Counted from the first letter of the stretch, positions 11,981-24,461 are shown. The stretch is DNA of 64,000 nucleotides from Monodelphis domestica (GCF_027887165.1 NC_077230.1:29808351-29872350); one strand, 5' to 3'. Notes: generated from the letters alone by a model not told the origin. Numbers and translations are program-made.

Positions 11981-14900
11981 TTGGGTATATGGCAAATAAG
12001 TGCAAAAGAGCAGAAATAATAAATGCTATTACTAAGGGTATCTGGAGATTCAAAACAAAAATTAATTATAAATTAAACAATATAATTCTCCAGAATCAGT
12101 TAGTTAAAGAACACATCATAAAAATGCTAATAATTTTATTGAAGAAAATGACAATTATGAGACATCCTTTCAAAATCTATGGGATGCAGACAAAACAGTA
12201 CTCAGGAGGAAATTTATATCATTGAGTTCATATATTAACAAATTAAGAAGGGCAGAGGTCAATAAATTAGACATGCAAATCAAAAAACTTGAAAGGGAAC
12301 AGATCAAAATCCCCAGATGAAACCTAAATTAAAGATCCTAAAAATTAAGGGAGAAATTAATAAAATCAAAAGTGAAAGAACTATTGAACTAATAAATAAG
12401 ACCAGAAGCTGGTATTTTGAAAATATAAACAAAACAGACAAAGTACTGGTCAATCTAATAAAAAAAAAGGAAAGAAGAAAAACAAATTACCAGTATCATA
12501 GATGAAAAGAGAGACTTCACCTCCAATGAAGAGGAAATTAACACAATCATTAGAAACTATTTTGCCCCATTATATGGCAACAAATATGGCAATCTTGGTG
12601 ATATTTATGAATATTTACAAAATTGTGATTTGCCTGGATTAACAGAAGAAGAAATAGAATTCTTAAATAATCCCATATCAGAAAAAGAAATTGAACAAGC
12701 CATCAAAGAACTCCCTAAGAACAAATCCCCAGGGCCTGATGGATTCACAAGTGAATTCTGTCAAGCATTCAAAGAACAACTAACCCCAATATTATACAAA
12801 ATATTTGACAGAATAAGCAAAGACGGAGTTCTACCAAATTCCTTTTATGACACAAATATGGTACGGATTCCAAAGCCAGGCAGGTCAAAAATGTAGAAGG
12901 AAAACTATAGACAAATCTCCTTAATGAACATAGATGCAAAAATCTTAAATATAATACTAGCAAAAAGACTCCAGCAAGTGAACAGGAGGGTTATTCATTA
13001 TGATCAGGTGGTATTCATACCAGGAATGCAAGGATGGTTCAATATTAGTAAAACAATCCACATAATCCCTAATTAACAATTAATAATCCCTATTAACAAG
13101 CAAAGCAATAAAAATCACATGATTATCTCAAAAGATACAGAAAAAGCCTTTGACAAAATACAACACTCATTCCTAATGAAAACATTAGAAAACATAGAAA
13201 TAGAAGGGCCTTTCCTAAAAATAATAAACTGTAATAATAAATATATGTATATATAAAACCATCAGCAAGCATCATCTGCAATGGGGACAAACTAGGAGCT
13301 TTCTCAGTAAGATCAGGAGTGAAACAAGCATGCCCATTATCACCTCTATTATTTAACATTGTACTAGAAACACTAGCAGTAGCAATTAAAGAAGAAAAAG
13401 AAATTGAATGTATTAAAATAAGCAACAAGGAGACACAGCTATCACTCTTTGCATATGATATGATGGTATACTTAAAGAATTCTAGAGAATCAACCAAAAA
13501 GCTGGTTGAAATAATAAACTTTAGCAAACTTGCAGGATACAAAATAAACCCATGTAAATCACCAGCATTTCTATATATCTCCAACACATCTCAGCAACAA
13601 GAATTAGAAAGAGAAATTCCATTTAAAATCACCCTAGACAACATAAAGAACTTAGGAATCTCTCTGCTGAGACAAACACAGGAACTATATGAACACAACT
13701 ACAAAACACTCTCCACACAAAACTAGATTTAAACAATTCAATGAACATCAATTGCTTATTGGTAGGATGAACTAACATAATAAAAATGACCAACCTGCCC
13801 AAATTGATTTACTTATTTAGTGCCATACCCATTGAATTACCAAAAAAAAATTTGTTGAATTAGAAAAAAAAAACCCATAACAAAGTTCATTTGGAAGAAC
13901 AAAAGATCAAGGATATCCAGGGAAATCATGAAAAAAAGAATGTGAAGGAAGGAGACCTTGCAGTCCCAGATCTCAAAGTATACCATAAAGCAGTGGTCAT
14001 CAAAACAATTTGGTACTGGCTAAGAGACAGAAAGAAGGATCAGTGGAATAGACTTGGGGTAAGTGAACTTAGCAAGACAGTCTATGATAAGCCCAAAGAT
14101 CTCAGCTTTTGGGACCAAAATCCACTATTTGTTATAAAACTTCTCGGAAAATTGGAAGACAGTATGGGAGAGATTAGGTTTGGATCAACACCTCACACCC
14201 TACACCAAGATAAACTCAGAATGGGTGAATGACTTGAATATAAAGAAGGAAAGTATAAGCAAATAAGGTGAACACAGAATAGTATTCTTGTCAGATCTTT
14301 GGGGAAAGGAACAACTTTGAAATGAAGCAAGAGCTAGAAAAAATCACAATATGTAAAATCAATAATTTTGATTTCATCAAATTAAAAGGTTTTTGTACAA
14401 ACAAAACCAATGCAACTAAAATTAGAAGGGAAGCAACAAATTGATAAACAATCTTCATAACAAAAACCTCTGACAAATGTCTAATTACTCAAATTCATAA
14501 AGAGCTAAACCAATTGTACTAAAAATCAACCATTCTCCAAATGGACAAGGAACATGAGTAGGCATTTTCAGTTAAAGAAATCAAAACTATTAATAAGCAC
14601 ATGAAAAAGTGTTCTAAATCTCTATAATCAGAGAGATGCAAATCAAAAAAACTCTGAGGTATCATCTCACACCTAGCAGATTGGCTAACATTACAGCAAA
14701 GCAAATTAATGAATGCTGGAGGGGATGTGAAAAAGTCAGGACATGAATGCATTGCTGGTGGAGTTGTGAACTAATACAACCATTCTGGAGTGCAATTTGG
14801 AAGCTTTCCCAAAGGTTGCTAAGAGACTGTCTGCCCTTTGATCCAGCACTACTGGGTTTGTACCCCAAAGAGATAATAAGGAAAAAGACTACTTGTACAA

Positions 14901-15142
14901 GAAAATTCATAGGTGTTCTCTTTGTGGTGGCAAAAAAAAAATGGAAAATGAGGGGATGCCCTTTAATTGAGGAATGGCTGAAGAAATTGTGGCATATGTT
15001 GGTGATGGGGTACTATTGTGCTCAAAGGAATAATAAAGTGGAGGAATTCCATGTGAACTGGAATGACCTCCACAAATTGATGCAGAGCAAAAGGAGCAGA
15101 ACCAGGAGAGCATTGAACACAGAGTGTTACTATCGAATGTAA
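11981..15142 (+). pseudogene. L1-A ORF2 remnant lacking the endonuclease domain
   Basis: ORF2 of L1 normally joins an APE-type endonuclease, a reverse transcriptase and a cysteine-rich C terminus. Here the alignment with L1-B begins only at the end of the endonuclease region. The reverse transcriptase survives in pieces: 12630-12896 holds [19 protein letters not shown] and ends near IPKPGRSK, and 13319-13726 holds [20 protein letters not shown]. The metal-binding box reads FAYD at 13448-13459 instead of FADD. C-terminal pieces are at 13891-14232 (KTIWYWLRDRKKDQWNRLG) and 14747-15142 (CWWSCELIQPFW, then FDPALLGLYPKE). Multiple stops and frameshifts are present. Confidence 0.9.
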
Positions 15143-15515
15143 TGGACTTCTCCGTTAGTGGCAATGCAGTGATCCCGAACAACTTGGAGGGATCTATGAG
15201 AAACAAACATTATCCACATTCAGAGGAAAAACTGTGGGAGTAGAAACACAGAGGAAAAAACAACTGCTTAAATACATGTGTCGAGGGGAGATTGTTGGGG
15301 ATGTAGACTCTAAATGAACATCCTAATGCAATCACCAACAACATGGAAATAGGTTTTGATCATAGACACATGTAATACTCAATGAAATTGCACATTAGCT
15401 ATGATAAGGGTGGGATGAGGGGAGGTAGGAAAATAATATGATTCTTGTAACCAAGAAACAATGTTATAAATTGACTAAATAAACTAATTTAAATTTAAAA
15501 AAAAGAAAGAAAGAA

Positions 15516-15830
15516 AAGAAAATATTTTCCACTGTCTGTTTAAATATCAGAGGACAGTGACAAATAAATCAATGAAGGTGGTGAAACACTAACTACAGCC
15601 CATTATGTGTTCTGTCAAAAAAACAGATTTGAAATTTTGTAGAAAAGTAAGTATTAGCTGTAAAAAGAGGAAAAAGGGAAGCGGTCTCATTTTTTGGATA
15701 CCCCCCCCCCAGTTCATGAAATTCACTCTTTCTACTCTTTTTGACCAATTTAAACCCTGCTAGGTTGTACTCTATAATCTTTACAATCTCCTTCCAATAG
15801 GTATTCTTTTGGTGCTGTGCTCAACCATCT
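15516..15830. other. Unassigned sequence, no gene seen
   Basis: A short stretch between the L1-A tail and an L2 relic, with a C-run at about 15700-15710. Nothing else is recognisable. Confidence 0.5.
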
Positions 15831-16492
15831 TAATGCAGGCTCGCACCACCTCCTTTTACTACTTCAATGACTTATTGGTTGATCCAGCAATCTCAACTCT
15901 TTCACCTTTCCAGGTCATCCTCAGCCTTAGCTATTAGAGTTATCTTCCTTAAGTGCTCATCTGGACCATACTCCCTTCCTCAATTAATAAGTTTTAGTGG
16001 TTCTCACTCACCTCCAAGTTCAACCATAAAATTCCTTGTGTACATTCTTTCATAATCCAGCCACCTGCTAACTTTCTAATCTTCTTATATCTTATATTCC
16101 TTTCACATGTGTATCCTTCCATTCACTGACAATGGCCTTCTTTCTATATTCCTTGAACAAAACACTCCATTTTTCCATCTCATGGCTTTTTTAATGGTTG
16201 TCCCAAAGGGTTAGAATGCTCTCCCTCCTCATCTCTTGTTTCTCTAGCTTCCCTAAAGTCTCAGCTAAAATTCCACCTTCTACAGGAAGGTTTTAACAAC
16301 CACACCTTTCTTCTGTTGATTATTCTCTATTCATCATGTATATAATTTATTTTCATAAATTATTTGCATATTGTCTACCCCATAGAACTCCTTAAGGACA
16401 CAGACATTTTTTCCTTTCTTTTATTCATCAACTGTACACTGTCCAGCACAGAGTATGTGCTTATTAAATGTTCATTTACTGATTGAATAAAT
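15830..16492 (+). repeat. L2 3' region, about 660 bp
   Basis: This matches the L2 3' end in order: CATCCTCAGCCTTAGC, AGAGTTATCTTCCTTAAGTG, TCTCAGCTAAAATTCCACC and TTCTACAGGAAGG. The closing block is ATTTGCATATTGTCTACCCC, GTCCAGCACAGAGTATGTGC and TTATTAAATGTTCATTTACTG. It is an ancient relic with no ORF. Confidence 0.8.
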
Positions 16493-17689
16493 ACAAAGTA
16501 TGCCCTAAAGAAGGCATATAGTCTTCCTGAGTATACAAAGGTAAAAGAAGGCAAGATAAGAGGAGATCAGAGAAAAACTTAACTAGAAAATAGAGAACAA
16601 AATAATTATCTTAAAATAATGTGAATGGTTGTTTGATTTTTCATTAATATAAACTAATCATTTTGCTATTCATTTCACCAATTAATTACTAAGTAATATG
16701 TAAAATGATTTCTGAACTTTTCTCTATAGAACACAGTTATGGAGATTAGTATAAATGAATATATATTCAAAAGATCATCAGAATGGATAAAGACAGGTGA
16801 GATACAAAGGACATAATAGTTAAGTTGGCTGAATGAAAATATATAAATCCCAGGCAAGGCAAAATGCAGAAAACTGAGTCACCTTTAAGAAGAAAGATAT
16901 TGAAGTTAAAATGTTTGTTACAATGAGGATATGTTAGGTCTGCCCAACAATCTAAACTAAGGTTAGGAGCTGGAGGGAGAGTAGAAAGCAGAAATGAGAA
17001 CTTTGAAATTACACTGCTGAGGTATTGACTCTCCAGGGATTCTCAAGTGATGCTCTGTTAAGCTAACTTGGGCAGCTTGGGTCTTAATAATAAATAGAAG
17101 TGTCAGATCTTGCCTGACTTCAATGATTCAGAAAAACAAAACTACACTCAGAGGGAATTGAATTAAAAAATACAAATCTTTAAAATGCCTTTGAAGATTT
17201 TGTAAGCCTCTAATAAAAGATATTGCAATACTGAAGTATAAAGTTCATTGCCTTGGAAAAATCTAAATTATCCATTCTATCACCCAGCAGTTAAAAAAAT
17301 CTTGTGTTCTACTCATGATATTATTTTGGCCTATTTTTTTAAAAGAAGACATCCATCATCAACTACTCCAAGGAACTATCCATCAAATATCCTTGTCTTG
17401 TTTGCACTGGATGTTATAATTACCTTGATGTAATAAAATACTAGGGGAAACTAGCTGTTAGGAATATAGTGTAACAAAAAATTTAAAGACTTTGTGATTT
17501 CAGAAATTGACCTCTCATATCTTAAACCTTAAGGCGCTTTATCCCCCCATTTACCAGATTTGTTTTCTCTACATTCCACTCCCTAACCCCACCTTGTTTC
17601 ATTGAACAGTAAGAAGGGGGAGAGGGGAGGCTCATAAGAAATATCCATTGTTGAGTAATATAAATTCCTTCACTGGTCATGTCAAAAAA
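16493..17689. other. Unassigned AT-rich sequence, no gene seen
   Basis: No element or exon recognised. A short C-run lies at about 17542. Confidence 0.5.
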
Positions 17690-17805
17690 TAACATCTCAT
17701 TCATTCTAAGTCAATTACTTCAATATCAAACCATTGGTAGCATGTTTTCATCTCAGTCTTCTGGAATCATGATTTGTCATTGCATTGACAATGGTGATAC
17801 CCACC
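17690..17805 (-). repeat. Possible old L1 3' UTR scrap, antisense
   Basis: TTTTCATCTCAGTCTTCTGG, then AATCATGATTTGTCATTGC and ATTGACAATGGTG, resemble reversed 3' UTR sequence of older marsupial L1 families as I remember them. There is no tail or target duplication to confirm it. Confidence 0.3.
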
Positions 17806-18235
17806 TAGTCAATTGCTTAGTAGGTAGATATGCAGTCTCTTTCTTCTTCTCTGAGATGCCTATAAAGATGACCTTTCTCAGTATTTTCCTTTTCTATGAC
17901 AGCAGAGCCCTAATTCTCTTCCTTGTTTTGTACACTGTGGGGAGTTATTGGTTCTTGATTCATGTCTATATTACCACATTCATCCCTCTCCAATTACAAA
18001 CATTGGAAATATCTGTCTAGTTCTGACATATCTCTCCCTTTTATACAAATGGCTTTAGGATGTAACCAAATTTCTTACCTAATGGCTTTGCTTGATTCAA
18101 GGAAGCATAGAGGCTTGAGGTGTAAGGAGTATTCAAAAAGACCATTACCTTTGGAATTAGGGCTTCTAGCACTTTTTAGGATGGTTTTCCTCCATTGGTG
18201 ATCACCTACTACTTAACTCTCATCTGAAACTACAA
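17806..18235. other. Unassigned sequence, no gene seen
   Basis: Two short overlapping open frames (about 60-80 codons) cross this stretch, but they lack domain signatures, so I do not call a gene. Confidence 0.4.
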
Positions 18236-18735
18236 GAACTTGTAGCATGGGCTGTGGCCACCCCCTGGTAAAACCTTCTCAAAAGAAGGATTAAACCAGA
18301 CTGAGGGCGACTGACAGTCTTCAAACCTGTCAGTCAGTTGGGGCACATCTACCCCAAATATATGGAGACTTCACTGAAGGAATAGGTAGAGGTGAACAAT
18401 TTGTTCCACAAGTCATGAAAGTGATAGAAGCAGGTGCTGAGGAATGTTTAGACATCCAAGATAAAAAGGTCATCTACCGCATCCCAGCCATTGCCAGACA
18501 TTTTGACTTTTGTCTTATCACTGGACTCTGATGATTTGAGAAGAGAGAATAGGCTCATGATTTCATGAAATTCTGACTCGCTTAAATCCAATTTGTGATG
18601 TCAAAAGACTTTGCCCATACCACACTTTCACATTTTACATTTTACTGCTTTAAAATCCAATTAGCCACAGGTGGACACACTGTATGTTGATCCTAACATT
18701 AGTGATGCCATTTTGATCCTCTTCAAGTAAAAAGA
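18236..18735 (+). repeat. RTE-type marsupial retroposon 3' segment
   Basis: Blocks such as TGTAGCATGGGCTGTGGCC, GTCAGTTGGGGCACATCTAC, GGAGACTTCACTGAAGGAA and CACTGGACTCTGATGAT recall a common marsupial interspersed repeat. It ends in TGATGCCATTTTGATCCTCT, the kind of 3' tail I associate with RTE LINEs. The family name is from memory and uncertain; the repeat nature is more secure than the label. Confidence 0.5.
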
Positions 18736-20384
18736 GCAGTAACCAAGCATTCATTTCATTTTTCTGATTGATTCAGTCAAAAAGATTTATTTCCTAAAAA
18801 GACAATTACTTTTGAGTGGGTGAAATAACCAATAGGATCTCACCATTAGACATGTGCAGCCACCACACACGTTTTATTCTACTTACAAGTATCTATTAGG
18901 CATAAATATTTTCTTCACCTCAATTTACACAAACAGTTTAACAAATTCTGCAAAATTGAGAAGCAATAGGTGAAGCTGCATAATTCAGTCAATTTTTCAT
19001 TGTTACTCCTAATAATCAGTATTTTCCAAGAATGTAAAGCTGATGTAATTGTCATTTATGTACCAATTTAAATTGTACAGTGAAACTCTGATTCTAAAAT
19101 TCATTCATTGTAAATATCTCTAAAATGATTAGGGAAATAATTAAGGAGAGATTTTTTGAAATGTTTCCAGTATTTAATTTGTTATATTACACTTAGATAA
19201 CTGTATCCAAATTACCTTCATCATAATATTTTGTATATTTAAAGTGATTAAATTAAATTCATCACCTATCTGAAATTCCTCAAATTTGGTCAATAAAAAG
19301 TTGAAGAAAAAATAACACATTAAAAGATACATAACTTAACCTAAAGTTTCTGTTGCCATTCATAGTTTTCACTGTAAGAAATATTTATAATATTGACTTA
19401 AGTTCATGTCAAATCAGAAATAGGAGTAACAGCTTATGTGAAAGAACAAAGATATTCTTTTTTATTCAATAGATGAAAAGTAGCAAGAAACAAAAGCTAA
19501 ATATATGCTCAATTTAAAAAGGTATAAATATAATAATTTTGAAAGCTATTTGGGAGAACAAAAAATTTATAAAGGTTTTAATGTTCTGTGTTCACAATCC
19601 ACAGTCAGTTGTTTTAAAGGTACTTTTTAGAATATTCAATTTTGCTATTAGAATTTGAATATAATAGGCACTCAATAAATATTAACTTATGATATGATTT
19701 TTAAAACCTTTAAAAGAGCTCATGTGAATATTGATGATTCGGAGTACATCTTAATAAACTGATAAAGATATTACAAAGTCATGAAAGTTGAATTTCATAT
19801 ATTCTGAGAAGTATGGAAAAAAACTTGTATGAATTTGTGAAGAGTGAAATAAGAACAATCAAGAGAAAAACTAGAAGATGGTTATGATAGTATAAAGAAA
19901 AATAACTTTTGAAGACACCAGAACTGTGATCAATAGTGAACAATGATGATCAAGATTGATGGTAAAGCATGTCTTCCACCTCTTAAAAGAGAGACAAAAG
20001 GTACAAGATAAAGACATTTTAGGAATTATCTATATATTAATTTGATTTTCTTGATTATGCCTACTATAAGTAGGAGCTTCAATTGATATACATAAGCAGA
20101 GGTAGATAGGATTGTTAAAAAAAAAGACAGCAAAAGAATAAATTAAACATTTGTAACTACATTAAAGAGAATTAAAGTGTAGGTCAGATGGGGAAAACCA
20201 AACAGTGTACTTTTATTACTACTACATAAATAAAAATAAGTAGTCACATAAATAGAATATAATAGAAATGAATAATAGAAAATAAATTAAATATTATTAA
20301 ATATTTACATTTACAAATAAAATATTTCATATTATTATATTATATGATATTATTATATATTTTAAATGGTAACATGAAATCATA
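18736..20384. other. Unassigned AT-rich sequence
   Basis: No gene seen. A short MIR/L2-like tail (AGGCACTCAATAAATATTAA) is at about 19667-19687; otherwise the stretch is very AT-rich. Confidence 0.5.
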
Positions 20385-20895
20385 AATGTTGACTATGTTT
20401 CCATTAAGTGCTAGAGATACAAAATAAAAATGAAACCATTCCAGGCCCTCAAGTTTTCCATATTCCAATTGGGGAGCCAAAGAGGCACCACACAAAACAT
20501 ACATATGTATACGTAGGCTAATATATATATATATATATGTCTATGAATGTATGCACAGTACACATATGAGGATGAATCCAGTATATTGTTCCCTAGATTA
20601 CTAGAAAATGGAAATAAATGAATATATGTCATTACATGTATATTACATAACTACTTAACATATATATGTATATATATAACACATGATAATGAATGTGTGC
20701 ATGATGTATACATGTGTCCATGCAAACATAGAATGGACACAAAATGAATACAAGGAATATTTGGAAGAAAGTTTATTTGGAAGTTGGTACTTAAGTTTTC
20801 TCAAAGGAAAACAGGGATTCTGAGGCAGAGGTTAAGAGGGAACATATTCAGGGTTTAGGTGACATACAGTGTAAATACATAGAGATGAGAGATGA
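20385..20895 (+). repeat. Old interspersed repeat, split by TA-rich sequence
   Basis: GTGCTAGAGATACAAAATAA with CCAGGCCCTCAAG (20408-20455) matches the old mammalian repeat whose first part reads 'gctgggatacaaa...ccctcaaggagc'. Its later part reappears at about 20800-20890 as AGGGATTCTGAGGCAGAGG and ACATAGAGATGAGAGATGA. A TA-rich stretch (20520-20690) separates the halves. A further block of the same family may be at 22515-22590. I do not have a secure family name. Confidence 0.4.
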
Positions 20896-20963
20896 TTCAA
20901 ATATCGGAGATGTTTAGGTATATGGAAAAGAAAGTAGATCCATATGACTAGGTCATTGAATAC

Positions 20964-21322
20964 TGTAAAAAATAGACTCGATTACAGGACTACAATCCCC
21001 ACAAGCCTTTGCTCCACTTCCCCAAAATGCTTTGTAATCTCACGGGAATTCTGAGGTGGGCCGAGATCGAGGAAGGATTTAAGCTGGTGGCAAAGGTTTT
21101 TGGCTTTTTTTTTTGGACTTCCTTTTTGGAGCAGACGTGGCTCTCTCCATAATGTAGGTGAGGTCTTGTCTAGGCCTCTGGCCTAGGCACATTTTCCTTA
21201 TCCTGTATTTTCTTTAATCCTTAATCCTTAATAAACCTCTAAAAAATATAATACTCCTTGCAGAGAGAAACTAATTTCTACCTGCCTCAGTCTACCCATA
21301 TTCCTAAATTTTAATCTTTACA
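20964..21322 (+). mobile_element. Solo LTR of an endogenous retrovirus (fossil)
   Basis: A 359 bp unit with perfect 6 bp inverted ends (TGTAAA/TTTACA) is flanked on both sides by the 4 bp direct repeat ATAC (20960-20963 and 21323-21326). Sense is the plus strand, with AATAAA at 21230-21235 and a U5-like tail after it. A 4 bp duplication suits gammaretrovirus-like (class I) integration. There is no internal region, so this is a recombined solo LTR. The clean ends suggest it is younger than the 3.5-8.4 kb element. Confidence 0.85.
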
Positions 21323-21364
21323 ATACTGTAACTGTCCTGAAGCTACAAGATATTCTTGTATGGG

Positions 21365-22270
21365 TTGAGCACCTGAAAGGGAAGCTGGGGACTGAGGTAA
21401 TATGGGTGGAAGGGTTACAGATTAAGGTGGGAAAGACATAAAGACAGGAAACAGACACAGAGACACAGGATCATCTTCAGCTTGTCAGCCCTTACTACAA
21501 TGGTCAGGGAGTGTCCAACTGACCCCAAATAAGGGAGCTGATCTGTTTATTAAGGGTAGTTGCACAAGGAGGTGGTGGCGCAGTGTTGATCACCCATTCA
21601 GTACATCAAAAGTTTTAACAGTTTAATGACAAAGTCAAAAAAGAATGATAACACAATAAGTCACCAAGTATCCAGGCCAGAACTTTTCTCCTTTCTTTTT
21701 TTAAATTTTTAAAATTCTTTTTAAATTTTAAATTTTTTTTTCCATTTGAATTAGTTTATTTAGTCAATTTAGAACAGTATTCCTTGGTTACAATAATCAC
21801 ATTGTTTCCCTCCCTCCCCTCCACCCACTCTTCTCATAGCCAACAGGCAATTTCATTGGGTATTACTTGTGTCCTTGATCAGAACCTATTTCCATGTTGT
21901 TGTTTGTACCAGGATGTTCATTTAGAGTCTACATCCTCAACCATATCCCTTCGACCCATGTAATCAAGCAGTTGTTTTTCTTCTGTGTTTCTACTCCCAC
22001 AGTGAATGTGAATAGTGTTCTTTCTCTTAGATCCCTCTGAATTGTTCTGTATCACTGCATTGCCACTAATGAAGAAGTCCATTACATTCGATTGTACCAC
22101 AGTGTATCAGTTTCTGTGTACAATGTTCTCCTGGTTCTGCTACTCTCTTCTCCTTTCTAGAAAGCTGTCCCCAGTCTTATCTTAGGAATGCATCTGTGGA
22201 TCTTTGATATTCCAAAGGACCCCAAAACCTGTCTGTGAGCTTACACACAACAGAGAACAGAAGAGGTTTG
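21365..22270 (-). mobile_element. Antisense LTR-like fossil, interrupted by an L1
   Basis: Read on the minus strand, the left part has AATAAACAGATCAGCTCCC followed by CCTGTGTCTCTGTGTCTG, which resembles the polyadenylation signal and U5 of an LTR. The sequence resumes at 22159 after a minus-strand L1 insertion. The outer borders are approximate, I found no target duplication, and I cannot name the family. Confidence 0.4.
21697..22147 (-). mobile_element. 5'-truncated L1 (L1-F), minus strand, with target duplication
   Basis: The left end is T-rich (the reversed tail), then come the reversed L1 3' UTR and the last bases of ORF2, matching L1-A 15080-15500 in reverse. TTCTCCTTTCT occurs on both sides (21686-21696 and 22148-22158) and is the target duplication. 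Such short 5'-truncated copies are typical of L1. It cannot move. Confidence 0.88.
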
Positions 22271-23150
22271 CTGTTAAGATCAACCGAATTTAACCACATC
22301 CAAATTTACTCAGTAATCAATCATGTGGAATATTAGAAACATATACGCTAGTCTGGTCCATGAGCACTTTGCTCATTTAAGTCAGCTTTTGAATACATTG
22401 TTGATACTTTCATGATTCATTCAGACCTGGAAACCTTCAAATATGAGAAGTGGAACATTGTCTAAGAAAAATGGCAAGTTAGGAAGAAGCCACCTTGTCT
22501 TAAATAACTGTCAAACATAGGAATTTTATATTTGATGCCTGAGGCCATAGGGAGGCCCTGGGCTTATTTCAGGGTCATGTTGATGATGTGGAATACCAGC
22601 TCAGGAAAGAAACTAGTGATGGATGTATAGATTTCAGAGATATTTTCACAAAGATGTTAAGCACTGAAAGCTAATGAGGTCACCAAGAGAGAGGACATAG
22701 AAAAGAATTCCAAGAGTTCCACCAAAATTAGTGGGTATATATGACAGAAAGCAAAGTAAATTGAGAATGGTGACAAAAAATTTTTAAAAATTGAAATTGG
22801 ATTTCATGAAACACAATTTCATATGTTCCCTAAACGAAAAAAAAAATCTGAAATGTAAAAAGCAAAGTTTCATCTACAACCATGTTTTTATAGTTTTTTA
22901 ATATCAAATTTTTCATTGAAGCTCATTAAATTCATAATTAAGAAGAAAATTTAACAATGTAGATGCCATGTCTCCACAGTGCCTATTTTTTATAGAGGAG
23001 AGAGAAGTTTTTATAGAAGAGTCTTTTCCTTCAGAGTTTATTTAGAATTCATATATAGAGGTAAGTGTGAGTATAACAGTGTAATGTAATAAAATAATGT
23101 ATAATGGGACTATACTCAGAGCAGAATATAAGTATCCCCACAAATGTCAC
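22271..23150. other. Unassigned sequence with a possible old repeat
   Basis: TTTTATATTTGATGCCTGAGG and CATAGGGAGGCCCTGGGC (22525-22562) look like a later part of the old repeat at 20.4-20.9 kb. Nothing else is recognised. Confidence 0.35.
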
Positions 23151-23156
23151 AGTATG

Positions 23157-23208
23157 CATATATATATATACATATATATATGTATATATATATATGATAT
23201 ATATAAAA
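23157..23208. repeat. (TA)n/(TATG)n microsatellite
   Basis: ATAT runs interrupted by single C and G bases, about 50 bp. Confidence 0.9.
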
Positions 23209-23465
23209 TCTCTTGGAAGGAGCATGTCAAATCCTTGCTTTTTTATGGGAGTAGATTTCTTGGTCCAACCTACTTTCAGGCTATCAGACTTAAGTTTCCA
23301 GAGATAAGATATTATATTCAATTATTCAATTATTCAAATTATATTCAAAGTCTCTCAAGTGTCTAGGAGTAAATCTGCTGAAAAGAAATGTACTTTTCCA
23401 TCTCATCATGGTACTTCTTGAGTTCCTATCCAATGTGTTTTCAATGTACACAGCTAGCCACTCAA
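23205..23465 (+). repeat. Unnamed direct repeat, copy 1
   Basis: This aligns with 24462-24690 in the same orientation. Matching points in order are CATGTCAAATCCTTGCTT / CATATCAACTCCTTACTT, TTGGTCCAACCTACTTTC / TCATTCCAACCTGCTTTC, AAGTTTCCAGAGATAA / AAGTTTCCAAAGATAA and CAATGTGTTTT / CAAAGTGTTTT. The family is unknown to me. Confidence 0.65.
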
Positions 23466-23577
23466 GAAGTGTGATTTCCAAACACTGTGTGATTACACAA
23501 TCAGTCTTTCATGAGGAACTTTTAAATCTTAACTATAACCTAGTGATAAGCCAAGTAATCTTAATTTAGATACCAAC

Positions 23578-23826
23578 AAGGAGGCAACTAGGTGGGCAAT
23601 GGATAAATTGCTGGGTCTGGGGTCAGGAATTCATCATCCTGATTTCAAATCTGGACACTTACTGTATTACCCTGGGCAAGTCATTTAAGCCTGTTTTATC
23701 CAGTTTCTTCATCTGTAAAATGAACTGAAGAATGAAATGGCAAAACCACTTCAGAATCTTTACCAAAAAAAACTCAAATGAGGACATAAAGAGCCAGTCA
23801 TGACTAAAAATAATTGAACAAAAAAT
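23578..23826 (+). repeat. tRNA-derived marsupial SINE with RTE-like tail
   Basis: The head GAGGCAACTAGGTGGGCAAT and GGTCAGGAATTCATCATCC are followed by TTACCCTGGGCAAGTCATTT. Next come TTCTTCATCTGTAAAATGAA, ATGGCAAAACCACTTCAG and the tail AGTCATGACTAAAAATAATTG. It is a full-length, diverged copy. Confidence 0.85.
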
Positions 23827-23829
23827 GCA

Positions 23830-24461
23830 TAAATTATAAACTCACAATATGCCTTCAAACACAGATCATATTTTCCCAATTATGCATTCATTGTCTATGG
23901 TAAAGAGTGAACACACACACTAATAAGTAAAAAAAAAGTCTATGAAGAGGGAAATCTTTTTTTAATGTAACTTACAATTCGGTGCTGCGAGCTTCAATAT
24001 TATTTATCCATTCAGCAACATCTCATCTTCTTCACATATAAATGTTTCTCTGATCAGTGTCTGAATGTTGATACTTGACATTTTTTTAACTGTAAAAAAA
24101 ATCTCCTTTTCTTTTCTGGATATAACATTGCTCAGTTATAAAGAAGCACACCGCCCAAATTGATTTCTTTAAACCAGGTCACCAAGAAACAAAAGCTCCT
24201 GCAGAAACAACTTGATTTTTCCTAATTAAGCCAGAAGAGGCAGCAAGGAGCAAAGTGTCCTTATAAATGTTTCACAGAAGTGCAATTTCTGTCACTGGAA
24301 CTCTTGGCCAATTAACTCAATTCTACCTCCACCTATCAAGAATCACTCAGCTGAAGTTTTCTTTCAGAGGGCTGCTTCTGACTGCCACAGCTTCATCAGA
24401 ATACTTTTTGAGCCTCCTGGCTATATGTTCAATATTTCTCCTTAGGCTTCAATGTTTAAAA
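23830..24461. other. Unassigned sequence, no gene seen
   Basis: No recognised element. The stretch lies between a SINE and the second copy of the unnamed direct repeat. Confidence 0.45.

Larger units (their letters stand above)
10220..15515 (+). mobile_element. L1-A, decayed LINE-1 with internal deletion
   Basis: The element starts at GGGACAGAGTCAAGATGGCG, the usual L1 5' end. A 5' UTR of about 640 bp, an ORF1 remnant, an ORF2 remnant and a ~370 bp 3' UTR follow, with AATAAA at 15478-15483 and an A-rich tail. Relative to L1-B, about 1.1 kb is missing at about 11910-11980: the inter-ORF spacer and the whole endonuclease domain. A degenerate target duplication is possible (AAGAAAATTGTGTTTCC before, AAGAAAATATTTTCC after). 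The copy is clearly older than L1-B. Confidence 0.93.

Noticed and set aside
13123-13587. 154-codon minus-strand frame inside L1-A
   Set aside because: Shadow of the L1 ORF2 sequence; similar shadows occur antisense to ORF2 in L1-B.
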